From Spirochaetota bacterium (lineage in GTDB: Bacteria > Spirochaetota > JAGLSM01): 8,106 nt of DNA. A model generated the notes under the pieces. That model made no database searches, was not told the DNA's origin, and saw only the letters and a program-made list of their open reading frames with translations. The stretch is from positions 1-8,106 of the forward strand of contig JAGLSM010000072.1 in NCBI GenBank assembly GCA_023135745.1. Reading direction: 5' to 3'. Each line of letters starts with the position of its first letter. Position 1 is the stretch's first letter. A program made the position numbers and the translations under genes. Of this stretch, positions 7,304-8,106 are shown in pieces.

Positions 7304-7309
7304 CCTCCA
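7304..7309 (-). promoter_or_regulatory. Ribosome binding site deciding the start of the basic secreted protein
   Basis: The minus-strand sequence ATGGAGGATTTAATG contains two in-frame ATGs. GGAGGA overlaps the first and lies five bases or fewer from the second, so translation should begin at 7298, where it also gives a better signal peptide. Confidence 0.75.
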
Positions 7310-7404
7310 TTTTTTATTATTCTTTCTTAGTAATTTCACTTCAATCCTGTCTTTCAAAAATAACATTCTTAAAAGTTGGGATTATTTCCTTAAAAATTTT
7401 TTAA

Positions 7405-7902
7405 TTAGCGGACCTGCGCCATTTTTAACTGTATTTTTCGCCAGTTAAATTTATACGCAAACTGCTTAGCTTGTGCCAACATCATATTGCTAAAAGCAAA
7501 GGACAACATTCCGTAATATTTCTGCCTTTTAGTCGCGGGAAAATAAGCGATAATTGTACCGGCCTTTTTTTTGTTATTAAAAGTAATCATTGTCGCAAAC
7601 CCAAACTTGCGGATAACCTTCATGATGATCCCCGCGTACCCAAAAGAATATCCAACAGGATTACCCGGAGTTTTTTGAATTTCTTTACCGACAGCAATCG
7701 AAACAATTACTTTTTTTATATCTTTCACATAGTAGCCCTGAGCTATCGACATTCCGCTTGATTTAAACATATCAGACTTTTGCGTAACTTTCTGCCTCCA
7801 ACCCGGCATATTTACAAACACACTTTTGAAAGAGACATCACCCGCGAAGACAATTCCAGCGGCTAAAACAATAATACATAATGAATACAGTAACTTTCTC
7901 AT
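7405..7902 (-). CDS. Secreted/periplasmic protein of unknown function
   Basis: A 165-residue protein that I cannot assign to a family. Residues 1-20 form a Sec signal peptide (MRKLL start, hydrophobic core, VFA before the likely cut after A20). C9 lies inside the hydrophobic core and is not a lipobox, so it should be a soluble exported protein with no cysteine in the mature part. The mature 145 residues are basic and begin with a segment containing MPGWRQK (about 32-38). Beta-like stretches follow (YYVKDIKKVIVSIAVG at 57-72, GTIIAYFPA at 115-123), then a methionine- and aromatic-rich helix-like C-terminus (about 129-163). The ATG at 7902 has AAAGGAG about 5 bases upstream. It is the first gene of a probable two-gene unit with the basic secreted protein. 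It may be an independent envelope protein; no catalytic motif is visible. Confidence 0.78.
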   Translation of the reverse strand: MRKLLYSLCIIVLAAGIVFAGDVSFKSVFVNMPGWRQKVTQKSDMFKSSGMSIAQGYYVKDIKKVIVSIAVGKEIQKTPGNPVGYSFGYAGIIMKVIRKFGFATMITFNNKKKAGTIIAYFPATKRQKYYGMLSFAFSNMMLAQAKQFAYKFNWRKIQLKMAQVR

Positions 7903-7974
7903 TTGAACTCCTTTTGTTGATATTACGGTTGTCTGAATACAGATTAATAGCAGCCTGTCTCCAATAACACTAAA

Positions 7975-8003
7975 AAAATAACAGGTTTTCTGACATTAAT
8001 CAA
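7975..8003 (-). promoter_or_regulatory. Candidate promoter of the secreted-protein unit
   Basis: On the minus strand, TTGATT (8003-7998) and TATTTT (7980-7975) are 17 bases apart, matching four and five of six consensus positions. The leader to the ATG at 7902 would be about 65 bases. This is the best candidate seen in the 204-base upstream region, but the region is AT-rich and the match is modest. Confidence 0.3.
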
Positions 8004-8026
8004 TTTTTAGATACATAAATAAATGG

Positions 8027-8085
8027 AATTGTACTATACTCAGTGATACAATTAAATGTTATCATAACAGTTTGATTGTATACAA
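8027..8085. repeat. Cluster of three inverted repeats sharing TTGTA/TACAA
   Basis: Three dyads lie within 59 bases. At 8027-8053, AATTGTA and TACAATT arms sit around a 13-base centre, which can pair further with wobbles. At 8057-8069 is TGTTATCATAACA, with perfect 6-base arms. At 8076-8085 is TTGTATACAA, a perfect 10-base palindrome. The first and third share the half-site TTGTA. They lie just upstream of the candidate promoter of the 165-residue gene and could be operators for it or for a gene beyond the window edge. Confidence 0.35.
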
Positions 8086-8106
8086 AGAAACTAATGATGT
8101 AATATG

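Noticed and set aside
7299..7310. The upstream ATG at 7310 as start of the basic secreted protein
   Set aside because: The ribosome site GGAGGA lies inside these codons and is correctly placed for the ATG at 7298. The longer form also puts acidic residues ahead of the signal peptide.
7390..7404. A terminator after the 165-residue gene (TTAAAAATTTTTTAA)
   Set aside because: It is an A/T-only palindrome with no GC stem and no separate loop, so a stable terminator hairpin is unlikely.
7876..7902. Lipoprotein signal at C9 of the 165-residue protein
   Set aside because: The cysteine is too close to the N-terminus, within the hydrophobic core, and lacks the L-x-G/A/S-C spacing after a full hydrophobic segment.

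Overview
The window is AT-rich and uses the standard code with TGA, TAG and TAA stops. Clear Shine-Dalgarno sequences precede most genes, and two small proteins carry ordinary Sec signal peptides. This fits a low-GC bacterium, probably with a Gram-negative type of envelope. The sequence alone does not fix the phylum. No rRNA, tRNA, CRISPR array, transposase or integrase is visible.

Layout: the left end (about 1-643) reads rightward. It holds the last third of a MATE-family multidrug/Na+ antiporter, then the C-terminal half of a Bcp-type peroxiredoxin that lacks its catalytic half (a gene remnant). Everything from 664 to the right end reads leftward. In order of transcription, right to left, this is: a 165-residue secreted protein of unknown function; a 176-residue, extremely basic secreted protein; a rho-independent terminator (about 6686-6723); a two-gene SbcD/YhaO-like nuclease plus SbcC/YhaN-like ATPase operon joined by a 4-base GTGA overlap; a soluble GAF-GGDEF diguanylate cyclase with its own candidate promoter; and a YrbG-type Ca2+/Na+ exchanger 56 bases further on.

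How they work together: the SbcD/SbcC-like pair should form a Mre11-Rad50-type DNA end-processing complex in the cytoplasm. The cyclase should make c-di-GMP in response to a GAF ligand and is probably feedback-inhibited through an intact RxxD I-site. The antiporter may be co-transcribed with the cyclase, but no functional link is evident. The two secreted proteins probably form a separate transcription unit, closed by the terminator.

No complete, clearly new multi-gene system is visible. The least explained parts are the two small secreted proteins, especially the cationic one with an uninterrupted heptad pattern, the non-hook centre of the SbcC-like coiled coil, the decapitated bcp gene, and the cluster of inverted repeats upstream of the 165-residue gene. 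No stretch longer than 300 bases lacks a gene; the longest intergenic gap is 254 bases (6514-6767).
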